Source of the DNA: Neodontobutis hainanensis
Lineage: Eukaryota; Chordata; Actinopteri; Gobiiformes; Odontobutidae
Length of the DNA: 64,000 nt
NCBI GenBank assembly: GCA_024349245.1
Contig: JALDNG010000040.1
Span: 496,001 to 560,000, forward strand
Direction: 5' to 3'
Positions within the stretch are counted from its first letter, which is position 1, and each line of letters begins with the position of its first letter. The notes beneath the pieces are model-generated. The model was not told where the DNA came from. It worked only from the letters and a program-made list of their open reading frames with translations, and searched no databases. Both the position numbers and the translations under genes were made by a program. Positions 11,622 through 24,239 of the stretch are shown here, in pieces.

Positions 11622-11910
11622 TGCCCAATTCCACCGTCCGCGAAAGCACTATGTGTCCATTTCACCATTGATTCAACGCCCGTTGCCCAATTCCACCGTC
11701 CGCGAAAGCACTATGTGTCCGATTGCCCAATTCCACCGTCCGCGAAAGCACTATGTGTCCGATTGCCCAATTCCACCGTCCGCGAAAGCACTATGTGTCC
11801 GATTGCCCAATTCCACCGTCCGCGAAAGCACTATGTGTCCGATTGCCCAATTCCACCGTCCGCGAAAGCACTATGTGTCCGATTGCCCAATTCCACCGTC
11901 CGCGAACACA
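11622..11910 (+). repeat. 40-bp minisatellite, about 7 copies
   Basis: The unit GATTGCCCAATTCCACCGTC plus CGCGAAAGCACTATGTGTCC repeats with an exact period of 40 bases from about 11680 to 11900. A first copy at 11622-11660 is separated by a short variant spacer. The unit contains the terminal motif of the inverted arms (AATTCCACCGTCCGCGAA...CACTAT), so it appears to be a tandem amplification of the arm terminus. It has no variable spacers and is not a CRISPR array. Open frames through it are fortuitous. Confidence 0.95.
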
Positions 11911-12062
11911 CTATTTTGATTAATTAAATAAATCTAAATTGGGATCGCTATATCTCAGCCATCTTAAGGGTTAGGGCCACTAAACCTGGATTTCTGTATT
12001 CATCCCCATGCCCTGTAGCGGGGTGCAGAGTTTGAAAAAGATTTTAAAAAAAATAAATAAAT
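11889..12062 (+). repeat. Left inverted terminal arm of the satellite-bearing element
   Basis: The stretch runs from AATTCCACCGTCCGCGAACA through AAATCTAAATTGGGATC, TTAAGGGTTAGGGCCAC, TGTATTCATCCCCATGCCC and GGGTGCAGAGTTTGAAAAAG. The reverse complement of 36735-36909 reads the same series of motifs in the same order. These two inverted arms directly bound the 200-bp tandem array. Homologous arms occur at 37191-37365 (same orientation) and 11205-11360 (opposite orientation). Confidence 0.85.
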
Positions 12063-15000
12063 TTCGGAAGAACCAGGCCAGACCCCCTCCACCCCGGGAA
12101 GTAGTCCGAGAATGGTGCGCCTTTTTGGCTTGGCTCGTCGGAATTTCAACGGACTTAACTTGGTCAAAGATGGACCAAATCGAACCAAAATTGGCAGATG
12201 GCATCTACACAAGGGGGGCTACAAAATTGCTATTTCCGAATTTTGATAGCTGAAAAAATTTTTTCGGGAGAACCAGGCCAGACCCCCTTCACCCCGTGAA
12301 GTAGTCCGAGAATGGTGCGCCTTTTTGGACTTGGCTCGTCGGAATTTCAACGGACTTAACTTGGTCAAAGATGGACCAAATCGAACCAAAATTGGCAGAT
12401 GGCATCTACAAAAGGGGGGCTACAAAATGGCTATTTCCGAAATTTCGTAGCTTAAAATTTTTTTTTGAGAACCAGGCAGGAGGCCGACCCTCCGCGCGAA
12501 GTAGTCCGAGAATGGTGGCCCTTTCTGGGCATGTCTCGTCGATCTTTCACCGGACTTATCTTGGTCAAAAAAGGACCAAATCTAACCAAAATTGGCAGTT
12601 GGCATCTACTCACGGGTGGCTACGAAATGGCTATTTCCGATTTTTCGTAGCTTAAAATTTTTTTTTGAGAACCAGGCAGGAGGCCGACCCTCCGCACAAA
12701 GTAGTCCGAGAATGGTGGCCCTTTCTGGGCATGTCTCGTCGACCTTTCACCGGACTTATCTTGGTCAAAAAAGGACCAAATCGAACCAAAATTGGCAGTT
12801 GGCATCTACTCACGGGGGGCTACGAAATGGCTATTTCCGAATTTTCGTAGCTTAAAATGTTTTTTTGAGAACCAGGCAGGAGGCCGACCCTCCGCACAAA
12901 GTAGTCCGAGAATGGTGGCCCTTTCTGGGCATGTCTTGTCGACCTTTCACCGGACTTATCTTGGTCAAAAAAGGACCAAATCGAACCAAAATTGGCAGAT
13001 GGAATCTACAAAAGGGGGGCTACAAAATGACTATTTCCGATTTTTCGTAGCTTAAAATCTTTTTTGAGAACCAGGCAGGAGGCCGACCCTCCGCGCGAAG
13101 TAGTCCGAGAATGGTGGCCCTTTCTGGGCATGTCTCGTCGATCTTTCACCGGACTTATCTTGGTCAAAAAAGGACCAAATCGAACCAAAATTGGCAGATG
13201 GCATCTACAAAAGGGGGGCTACAAAATCAAAATGGCTATTTCCGAAATTTCGTAGCTTAAAATATTTTTTGAGAACCAGGCAGGAGGCCGACCCTCCGCA
13301 CAAAGTAGTCCGAGAATGGTGGCCCTTTCTGGGCATGTCTCGTCGATCTTTCACCGGACTTATCTTGGTCAAAAAAGGACCAAATCGAACCAAAATTGGC
13401 AGTTGGCATCTACTCACGAGGTGGCTACGAAATGGCTATTTCCGATTTTTCGTAGCTTAAAATTTTTTTTTGAAAACCAGGCAGAAGGCCGACCCTCCGC
13501 ACAAAGTAGTCCGAGAATGGTGGCCCTTTCTGGGCATGTCTCGTCGACCTTTCACCGGACTTATCTTGTTTAAAAAAGGACCAAATCGAACCAAAATTGG
13601 CAGTTGGCATCTACTCATGGGGGGCTACGAAATGGCTATTTCCGAATTTTCGTAGCTTAAAATTTTTTTTGAGAACCAGGCAGGAGGCCGACCCTCCGCA
13701 CAAAGTATTCCGAGAATGGTGGCCCTTTCTGGTCATTTCTCGTCGACCTTTCACCGGACTTATCTTGGTCAAAAAAGGACCAAATCGAACCAAAATTGGC
13801 AGTTGGCATCTACTCACGGGGGGCTACGAAATGGCTATTTCCGAAATTTCGTAGCTTAAAATATTTTTTTGAGAACCAGGCAGGAGGCCGACCCTCCGCA
13901 CAAAGTAGTCCGAGAATGGTGGCCCTTTCTGGGCATGTCTCGTCGACGTTTCACCGGACTTATCTTGGTCAAAAAAGGACCAAATCGAACCAAAATTGGC
14001 AGATGGCATCTACAAAAGGGGGGCTACAAAATGGCTATTTCCGAATTTTCGTAGCTTAAAATATTGTTTTGAGAACCAGGCAGGAGGCCGACTCTCCGCG
14101 CGAAGTAGTCCGAGAATGGTGGCCCTTTCTGGGCATGTCTCGTCGATCTTTCACCGGACTTATCTTGGTCAAAAAAGGACCAAATCGAACCAACATTGGC
14201 AGTTGGCATCTACTCACGGGGTGGCTACGAAATGGCTATTTCCGATTTTTCGTAGCTTAAAATATTTTTTTGAGAACCAGGCAGGAGGCCGACCCTCCGC
14301 ACAAAGTAGTCCGAGAATGGTGGCCCTTTCTGGGCATGTCTCGTCGACGTTTCACCGGACTTATCTTGGTCAAAAAAGGACCAAATCGAACCAAAATTGG
14401 CAGTTGGCATCTACAAAAGGGGGGCTACAAAATGGCTATTTCCGAATTTTCGTAGCTTAAAATATTTTTTTGAGAACCAGGCAAGAGACCGACCCTCCGC
14501 ACAAAGTAGTCCGAGAATGGTGGCCCTTTCTGGGCATGTCTCGTCGATCTTTCACCGGACTTATCTTGGTCAAAAAAGGACTAAATCGAACCAAAATTGG
14601 CAGATGGCATCTACAAAAGGGGGGCTACAAAATGGCTATTTCCGAAATTTCGTAGCTTAAAATATTTTTTGAGAACCAGGCAGGAGGCCGACCCTCCGCG
14701 CGAAGTAGTCCGAGAATGGTGGCCCTTTCTGGTCATGTCTCGTCGACCTTTCACCGGACTTATCTTGGTCAAAAAAGGACCAAATCGAATAAAAATTTGC
14801 AGTTGGCATCTACTCACGGGGGGCTACGAAATGGCTATTTCCGAATTTTCGTAGCTTAAAATATTTTTTTGAGAACCAGGCAGGAGGCCGACCCTCCGCA
14901 CAAAGTAGTCCGAGAATGGTGGCCCTTTCTGTGCATTTCTCGTCGACCTTTCACCGGACTTATCTTGGTCAAAAAAGGACCAAATCGAACCAAAATTGGC

Positions 15001-15453
15001 AGTTGGCATCTACTCACGGGGGGCTACGAAATGGCTATTTCCGAAATTTCGTAGCTTAAAATATTTTTTTGAGAACCAGGCAGGAGGCTGACCCTCCGCA
15101 CAAAGTAGTCCGAGAATGGTGGCCCTTTCTGGGCATTTCTCGTCGACCTTTCACCGGACTTATCTTGGTCAAAAAAGGACCAAATCGAACCAAAATTGGC
15201 AGTTGGCATCTACTCACGGGGGGCTACGAAATGGCTATTTCCGAAATTTCGTAGCTTAAAATATTTTTTTGAGAACCAGGCAGGAGGCCGACCCTCCGCA
15301 CAAAGTAGTCCGAGAATGGTGGCCCTTTCTGGGCATGTCTCGTCGACGTTTCACCGGACTTATCTTGTTCAAAAAAGGACCAAATCGAACCAAAATTGGC
15401 AGTTGGCATCTACTCACGGGGGGCTACAAAATGGCTATTTCCGAAATTTCGTA

Positions 15454-15505
15454 GCTTAAAAAAGGGGGCTACAAAATGGCTATTTCCGAAATTTCGTAGC
15501 TTAAA
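15454..15505. repeat. Partial-unit duplication in the satellite
   Basis: After CGTAGCTTAAAA at about 15453-15464 the sequence returns to GGGGGCTACAAAATGGC instead of entering the next T-run, so about 45 bases of the unit end are repeated. This is a breakpoint within the unit rather than at a unit boundary. Confidence 0.85.
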
Positions 15506-16069
15506 ATATTTTTTTGAGAACCAGGCAGGAGGCCGACCCTCCGCGCGAAGTAGTCCGAGAATGGTGGCCCTTTCTAGGCATGTCTCGTCGATCTTTCACC
15601 GGACTTATCTTGGTCAAAAAAGGACCAAATCGAACCAAAATTGGCAGTTGGCATCTACTCACGGGGTGGCTACGAAATGGCTATTTCCGATTTTTCGTAG
15701 CTTAAAATTTTTTTTTGAGAACCAGGCAGGAGGCAGACCCTCCGCACAAAGTAGTCCGAGAATGGTGGCCCTTTCTGGGCATGTCTCGTCGACGTTTCAC
15801 CGGACTTATCTTGGTCAAAAAAGGACCAAATCGAACCAAAATTGGCAGTTGGCATCTACTCACGGGGGGCTACGAAATGGCTATTTCCGAATTTTCGTAG
15901 CTTAAAATTTTTTTTTGAGAACCAGGCAGGAGGCCGACCCTCCGCACAAAGTAGTCCGAGAATGGTGGCCCTTTCTGGGCATTTCTCGTCGACCTTTCAC
16001 CGGACTTATCTTGGTCAAAAAAGGACCAAATCGAACCAAAATTGGCAGTTGGCATCTACTCACAGGGGG

Positions 16070-19000
16070 CTACGAAATGGCTATTTCCGAAATTTCGTAG
16101 CTTAAAATATTTTTTTGAGAACCAGGCAGGAGGCCGACCCTCCGCACAAAGTTGTCCGAGAATGGTGGCCCTTTCTGGGCATGTCTCGTCGACGTTTCAC
16201 CGGACTTATCTTGGTCAAAAAAGGACCAAATCGAACCAAAATTGGCAGTTGGCATCTACTCACGGGGGGCTACGAAATGGCTATTTCCGAATTTTCGTAG
16301 CTTAAAATATTTTTTTGAGAACCAGGCAGGAGACCGACCCTCCTCACAAAGTAGTCCGAGAATGGTGGCCCTTACTGGGCATGTCTCGTTGACCTTTCAC
16401 CGGACTTATCTTGGTCAAAAAAGGACCAAATCGAACCAGAATTGGCAGATGGCATCTACAAAAGGGGGGCTACAAAATGGCTATTTCCGAAATTTCGTAG
16501 CTTAAAATATTTTTTTGAGAACCAGGCTGGAGGCTGACCCTCCGCACAAAGTAGTCCGAGAATGGTGGCCCTTTCTGGGCATTTCTCGTCGACCTTTCAC
16601 CGGACTTATCTTGGTCAAAAAAGGACCAAATCGAACCAAAATTGGCAGTTGGCATCTACTCACGGGTGGCTACGAAATGGCTATTTCCGAATTTTCGTAG
16701 CTTAAAATATTTTTTTGAGAACCAGGCAGGAGGCCGACCCTCCGCTCAAAGTAGTCCGAGAATGGTGGCCCTTTCTGGGCATGTCTCGTCGACGTTTCAC
16801 CGGACTTATCTTGGTCAAAAAAGGACCAAATCGAACCAAAATTGGCAGTTGGCATCTACTCACGGGGTGGCAACGAAATGGCTATTTCCGATTTTTCGTA
16901 GCTTAAAATTTTTTTTTGAGAACCAGGCAGGAGGCCGACCCTCCGCACAAAGTAGTCCGAGAATGGTGGCCCTTTCTGGGCATTTCTCGTCGACCTTTCA
17001 CCGGACTTATCTTGGTCAAAAAAGGACCAAATCGAACCAAAATTGGCAGTTGGCATCTACTCACGGGGGGCTACGAAATGGCTATTTCCGAAATTTCGTA
17101 GCTTAAAATATTTTTTTGAGAACCAGGCAGGAGGCCGACCCTCCGCACAAAGTTGTCCGAGAATGGTGGCCCTTTCTGGGCATGTCTCGTCGACGTTTCA
17201 CCGGACTTATCTTGGTCAAAAAAGGACCAAATCGAACCAAAATTGGCAGTTGGCATCTACTCACGGGGGGCTACGAAATGGCTATTTCCGAATTTTCGTA
17301 GCTTAAAATATTTTTTTGAGAACCAGGCAGGAGACCGACCCTCCGCACAAAGTTGTCCGAGAATGGTGGCCCTTTCTGGGCATGTCTCGTCGACGTTTCA
17401 CCGGACTTATCTTGGTCAAAAAAGGACCAAATCGAACCAGAATTGGCAGATGGCATCTACAAAAGGGGGGCTACAAAATGGCTATTTCCGAAATTTCGTA
17501 GCTTAAAATATTTTTTTGAGAACCAGGCTGGAGGCTGACCCTCCGCACAAAGTAGTCCGAGAATGGTGGCCCTTTCTGGGCATTTCTCGTCGACCTTTCA
17601 CCGGACTTATCTTGGTCAAAAAAGGACCAAATCGAACCAAAATTGGCAGTTGGCATCTACTCACGGGTGGCTACGAAATGGCTATTTCCGAATTTTCGTA
17701 GCTTAAAATATTTTTTTGAGAACCAGGCAGGAGACCGACCCTCCGCACAAAGTAGTCCGAGAATGGTGGCCCTTACTGGGCATGTCTCGTTGACCTTTCA
17801 CCGGACTTATCTTGGTCAAAAAAGGACCAAATCGAACCAAAATTGGCAGTTGGCATCTACTCACGGGGGGCTACGAAATGGCTATTTCCGAATTTTCGTA
17901 GCTTAAAATATTTTTTTTAGAACCAGGCAGGAGGCCGACCCTCCGCACAAAGTAGTCCGAGAATGGTGGACCTTTCTGGGCATGTCTCGTCGACGTTTCA
18001 CCGGACTTATCTTGGTCAAAAAAGGACCAAATCGAACCAGAATTGGCAGATGGCATCTACAAAAGGGTGGCTACAAAATGGCTATTTCCGAAATTTCGTA
18101 GCTTAAAATATTTTTTTGAGAACCAGGCAGGAGGCCGACCCTCCGCGCGAAGTAGTCCGAGAATGGTGGCCCTTTCTGGGCATGTCTCGTCGATCTTTCA
18201 CCGGACTTATCTTGGTCAAAAAAGGACCAAATCGAACCAAAATTGGCAGTTGGCATCTACTCACGGGCTGGCTACGAAATGGCTATTTCCGATTTTTCGT
18301 AGCTTAAAATTTTTTTTTGAGAACCAGGCAGGAGGCCGACCCTCCGCTCAAAGTAGTCCGAGAATGGTGGCCCTTTCTGGGCATGTCTCGTCGACGTTTC
18401 ACCGGACTTATCTTGGTCAAAAAAGGACCAAATCGAACCAAAATTGGCAGTTGGCATCTACTCACGGGGTGGCAACGAAATGGCTATTTCCGATTTTTCG
18501 TAGCTTAAAATTTTTTTTTGAGAACCAGGCAGGAGGCCGACCCTCCGCACAAAGTAGTCCGAGAATGGTGGCCCTTTCTGGGCATTTCTCGTCGACCTTT
18601 CACCGGACTTATCTTGGTCAAAAAAGGACCAAATCGAACCAAAATTGGCAGTTGGCATCTACTCACGGGGGGCTACGAAATGGCTATTTCCGAAATTTCG
18701 TAGCTTAAAATATTTTTTTGAGAACCAGGCAGGAGGCCGACCCTCCGCACAAAGTTGTCCGAGAATGGTGGCCCTTTCTGGGCATGTCTCGTCAACGTTT
18801 CACCGGACTTATCTTGGTCAAAAAAGGACCAAATCGAACCAGAAATGGCAGATGGCATCTACAAAAGGGGGGCTACAAAATGGCTATTTCCGAAATTTCG
18901 TAGCTTAAAATATTTTTTTGAGAACCAGGCTGGAGGCTGACCCTCCGCACAAAGTAGTCCGAGAATGGTGGCCCTTTCTGGGCATTTCTCGTCGACCTTT

Positions 19001-19105
19001 CACCGGACTTATCTTGGTCAAAAAAGGACCAAATCAAACCAAAATTAGCAGTTGGCATCTACTCACGGGGGGCTACGAAATGGCTATTTCCGAAATTTCG
19101 TAGCT
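16070..19105. repeat. Local multi-unit duplications within the satellite
   Basis: Distinctive variant units recur together at fixed offsets. The unit with AGTTGTCCGAG at about 16150 recurs at 17151 and 18752. The unit with GGCTGGAGGCTGACC at about 16525 recurs at 17526 and 18928. The unit with TCCGCTCAAAG at about 16741 recurs at 18343. The offsets correspond to 5, 7 and 8 units, so blocks of several units have been copied as a whole. Confidence 0.75.
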
Positions 19106-22100
19106 TAAAATATTTTTTTTGAGAACCAGGCAGGAGGCCGACCCTCCGCGCGAAGTAGTCCGAGAATGGTGGCCCTTTCTGGGCATGTCTCGTCGATCTT
19201 TCACCGGACTTATCTTGGTCAAAAAAGGACCAAATCGAACCAAAATTGGCAGATGGCATCTACAAAAGGGGGGCTACAAAATGGCTATTTCCGAAATTTC
19301 GTAGCTTAAAATATTTTTTGAGAACCAGGCAGGAGACCGACCCTCCGCGCGAAGTAGTCCGAGAATGGTGGCCCTTTCTGGTCATGTCTCGTCGACCTTT
19401 CACCGGACTTATCTTGGTCAAAAAAGGACCAAATCGAACGAAAATTGGCAGTTGGCATCTACTCACGGGGGGCTACGAAATGGCTATTTCCGAATTTTCG
19501 TAGCTTAAAATATTTTTTTGAGAACCAGGCAGGAGGCCGACCCTCCGCGCGAAGTAGTCCGAGAATGGTGGCCCTTTCTGGCCATGTCTCGTCGATCTTT
19601 CACCGGACTTATCTTGTTCAAAAAAGGACCAAATCGAACCAGAATTGGCAGATGGCATCTACAAAAGGGGGGCTACGAAATGGCTATTTCCGAAATTTCG
19701 TAGCTTAAAATATTTTTTTGAGAACCAGGCAGGAGGCCGACCCTCCGCGCGAAGTAGTCCGAGAATGGTGGCCCTTTCTGGGCATGTCTCGTCGACGTTT
19801 CACCGGACTTATCCTGTTCAAAAAAGGACCAAATCGAACCAAAATTGGCAGTTGGCATCTACTCACGGGGGGCTACAAAATGGCTATTTCCGAAATTTCG
19901 TAGCTTAAAATATTTTTTTGAGAACCAGGCAGGAGGCCGACCCTCCGCGCGAAGTAGTCCGAGAATGGTGGCCCTTTCTGGGCATGTCTCGTCGATCTTT
20001 CACCGGACTTATCTTGGTCAAAAAAGGACCAAATCGAACCAAAATTAGCAGATGGCATCTACAAAAGGGGGGCTACAAAATGGCTATTTCCGAAATTTCG
20101 TAGCTTAAAATATTTTTTGAGAACCAGGCAGGAGACCGACCCTCCGCGCGAAGTAGTCCGAGAATGGTGGCCCTTTCTGGTCATGTCTCGTCGACCTTTC
20201 ACCGGACTTATCTTGGTCAAAAAAGGACCAAATCGAATAAAAATTTGCAGTTGGCATCTACTCACGGGGGGCTACGAAATGGCTATTTCCGAATTTTCGT
20301 AGCTTAAAATATTTTTTTGAGAACCAGGCAGGAGGCCGACCCTCCGCACAAAGTAGTCCGAGAATGGTGGCCCTTTCTGGGCATGTCTTGTCGACCTTTC
20401 ACCGGACTTATCTTGGTCAAAAAAGGACCAAATCGAACCAAAATTGGCAGATGGCATCTACAAAAGGGGGGCTACAAAATGGCTATTTCCGAATTTTCGT
20501 AGCTTAAAATATTTTTTTGAGAACCAGGCAAGAGACCGACCCTCCGCACAAAGTAGTCCGAGAATGGTGGCCCTTTCTGGGCATGTCTCGTCGATCTTTC
20601 ACCGGACTTATCTTGGTCAAAAAAGGACCAAATCGAACCAAAATTGGCAGATGGCATCTACAAAAGGGGGGCTACAAAATGGCTATTTCCGAAATTTCGT
20701 AGCTTAAAATATTTTTTGAGAACCAGGCAGGAGGCCGACCCTCCGCACAAAGTAGTCCGAGAATGGTGGCCCTTTCTGGGCATGTCTCGTCGACCTTTCA
20801 CCGGACTTATCTTGGTCAAAAAAGGACCAAATCGAACCAAAATTGGCAGTTGGCATCTACTCACCGGGGGCTACGAAATGGCTATTTCCGAATTTTCGTA
20901 GCTTAAAATATTTTTTTGAGAACCAGGCAGGAGGCTGACCCTCCGCACAAAGTAGTCCGAGAATGGTGGCCCTTTCTGGGCATTTCTCGTCGACCTTTCA
21001 CCGGACTTATCTTGGTCAAAAAAGGACCAAATCGAACCAAAATTGGCAGTTGGCATCTACTCACGGGGGGCTACGAAATGGCTATTTCCGAAATTTCGTA
21101 GCTTAAAATATTTTTTTGAGAACCAGGCAGGAGGCCGACCCTCCGCACAAAGTAGTCCGAGAATGGTGGCCCTTTCTGGGCATGTCTCGTCGACGTTTCA
21201 CCGGACTTATCTTGTTCAAAAAAGGACCAAATCGAACCAAAATTGGCAGTTGGCATCTACTCACGGGGGGCTACAAAATGGCTATTTCCGAAATTTCGTA
21301 GCTTAAAATATTTTTTTGAGAACCAGGCAGGAGGCCGACCCTCCGCGCGAAGTAGTCCGAGAATGGTGGCCCTTTCTGGTCATGTCTCGTCGATCTTTCA
21401 CCGGACTTATCTTGGTCAAAAAAGGACCAAATCGAACCAAAATTGGCAGTTGGCATCTACTCACGGGGTGGCTACGAAATGGCTATTTCCGATTTTTCGT
21501 AGCTTAAAATTTTTTTTTGAGAACCAGGCAGGAGGCCGACCCTCCGCACAAAGTAGTCCGAGAATGGTGGCCCTTTCTGGGCATGTCTCGTCGACGTTTC
21601 ACCGGACTTATCTTGGTCAAAAAAGGACCAAATCGAACCAAAATTGCCAGTTGGCATCTACTCACGGGGTCGCTACGAAATGGCTATTTCCGATTTTTCG
21701 TAGCTTAAAATTTTTTTTTGAGAACCAGGCAGGAGGCCGACCCTCCGCACAAAGTAGTCCGAGAATGGTGGCCCTTTCTGGGCATGTCTCGTCGACGTTT
21801 CACTGGACTTATCCTGTTCAAAAAAGGACCAAATCGAACCAAAATTGGCAGTTGGCATCTACTCACGGGGGGCTACGAAATGGCTATTTCCGAATTTTCG
21901 TAGCTTAAAATATTTTTTTGAGAACCAGGCAGGAGGCCGACCCTCCGCTAAAAGTAGTCCAAGAATGGTGGCCCTTTCTGGGCATGTCTCGTCGACGTTT
22001 CACCGGACTTATCTTGGTCAAAAAAGGACCAAATCGAACCAAAATTGGCAGATGGCATCTACAAAAGGGGGGCTACAAAATGGCTATTTCCGAAATTTCG

Positions 22101-23784
22101 TAGCTTAAAATATTTTTTTGAGAACCAGGCAGGAGGCCGACCCTCCGCGCGAAGTAGTCCGAGAATGGTGGCCCTTTCTAGGCATGTCTCGTCGATCTTT
22201 CACTGGACTTATCTTGGTCAAAAAAGGACCAAATCGAACCAAAAATGGCAGTTGGCATCTACTCACGGGGTGGCTACGAAATGGCTATTTCCGATTTTTC
22301 GTAGCTTAAAATTTTTTTTTGAGAATCAGGCAGGAGGCCGACCCTCCGCACAAAGTAGTCCGAGAATGGTGGCCCTTTCTGGGCATGTCTCGTCGACGTT
22401 TCACCGGACTTATCTTGGTCAAAAAAGGACCAAATCGAACCAAAATTGGCAGTTGGCATCTACTCACGGGGGGCTACGAAATGGCTATTTCCGAATTTTC
22501 GTAGCTTAAAATATTTTTTTGAGAACCAGGCAGGAGGCCGACCCTCCGCACAAAGTAGTCCGAGAATGGTGGCCCTTTCTGTGCATGTCTCGTCGACGTT
22601 TCACCGGACTTATCTTGGTCAAAAAAGGACCAAATCGAACCAAAATTTGCAGTTGGCATCTACTCACGGGGGGCTACGAAATGGCTATTTCCGAATTTTT
22701 GTAGCTTAAAATATTTTTTTGAGAACCAGGCAGGAGGCCGACCCTCCGCACAAAGTAGTCCGAGAATGGTGGCCCTTACTGGGCATGTCTCGTTCACCTT
22801 TCACCGGACTTATCTTGGTCAAAAAAGGACCAAATCGAACCAGAATTGGCAGATGGCATCTACAAAAGGGGGGCTACAAAATGGCTATTTCCGAAATTTC
22901 GTAGCTTAAAATTTTTTTTTGAGAACCAGGCAGGAGGCTGACCCTCCACACAAAGTAGTCCGAGAATGGTGGCCCTTTCTGGGCATTTCTCGTCGACCTT
23001 TCACCGGACTTATCTTGGTCAAAAAAGGACCAAATCGAACCAAAATTGGCAGTTGGCATCTACTCACGGGGGGCTACGAAATGGCTATTTCCGAAATTTC
23101 GTAGCTTAAAATATTTTTTTGAGAACCAGGCAGGAGGCCGACCCTCCGCGCGAAGTAGTCCGAGAATGGTGGCCCTTTCTGGGCATGTCTCGTCGATCTC
23201 TCACCGGACTTATCTTGGTCAAAAAAGGACCAAATCGAACCAAAATTGGCAGATGGCATCTACAAAAGGGGGGCTACGAAATGGCTATTTCCGAATTTTC
23301 GTAGCTTAAAATATTTTTTTGAGAACCAGGCAGGAGGCCGACCCTCCGCACAAAGTAGTCCGAGAATGGTGGCCCTTTCTGGGCATGTCTCGTCGACCTT
23401 TCACCGGACTTATCTTGGTCAAAAAAGGACCAAATCGAACCAAAATTGGCAGTTGGCATCTACTCACGGGGGGCTACGAAATGGCTATTTCCGAATTTTC
23501 GTAGCTTAAAATATTTTTTGGAGAACCAGGCAGGAGACCGACCCTCCGCACAAAGTAGTCCGAGAATGGTGGCCCTTTCTGTGCATGTCTCGTCGACGTT
23601 TCACCGGACTTATCTTGGTCAAAAAAGGACCAAATCGAACCAAAATTGGCAGTTGGCATCTACTCACGGGGGGCTACGAAATGGCTATTTCCGAATTTTC
23701 GTAGCTTAAAATATTTTTTTGAGAACCAGGCAGGAGACCGACCCTCCGCACAAAGTAGTCCGAGAATGGTGGCCCTTACTGGGC

Positions 23785-23800
23785 ATGTCTCGGGGGCTAC
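23785..23800. other. Deletion junction inside a satellite unit
   Basis: The unit here goes from GGGCATGTCTCG directly to GGGGCTACGAAATGG. The TTGACCTTTCACC to CTACTCACGG part, about 77 bases, is missing. The two sides can share only about two bases at the join, so this is a short-homology deletion internal to one unit. Confidence 0.85.
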
Positions 23801-24239
23801 GAAATGGCTATTTCCGAATTTTCGTAGCTTAAAATATTTTTTTGAGAACCAGGCAGGAGGCCGACCCTCCGCACAAAGTAGTCCGAGAATGGTGGCCCTT
23901 TCTGGGCATGTCTCGTCGACCTTTCACCGGACTTATCTTGGTCAAAAAAGGACCAAATCGAACCAAAATTGGCAGTTGGCATCTACTCACGGGGGGCTAC
24001 GAAATGGCTATTTCCGAATTTTCGTAGCTTAAAATATTTTTTTGAGAACCAGGCAGGAGACCGACCCTCCGCACAAAGTAGTCCGAGAATGGTGGCCCTT
24101 ACTGGGCATGTCTCGTTGACCTTTCACCGGACTTATCTTGGTCAAAAAAGGACCAAATCGAACCAGAATTGGCAGATGGCATCTACAAAAGGGGGGCTAC
24201 AAAATGGCTATTTCCGAAATTTCGTAGCTTAAAATATTT

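Noticed and set aside
11653..11927. Possible CRISPR array or repeat protein (repeated peptide with PNSTVRE)
   Set aside because: The 40-bp unit repeats directly with no variable spacers, lies in a vertebrate intron, and is open in three frames because 40 is not divisible by three. It is a minisatellite.
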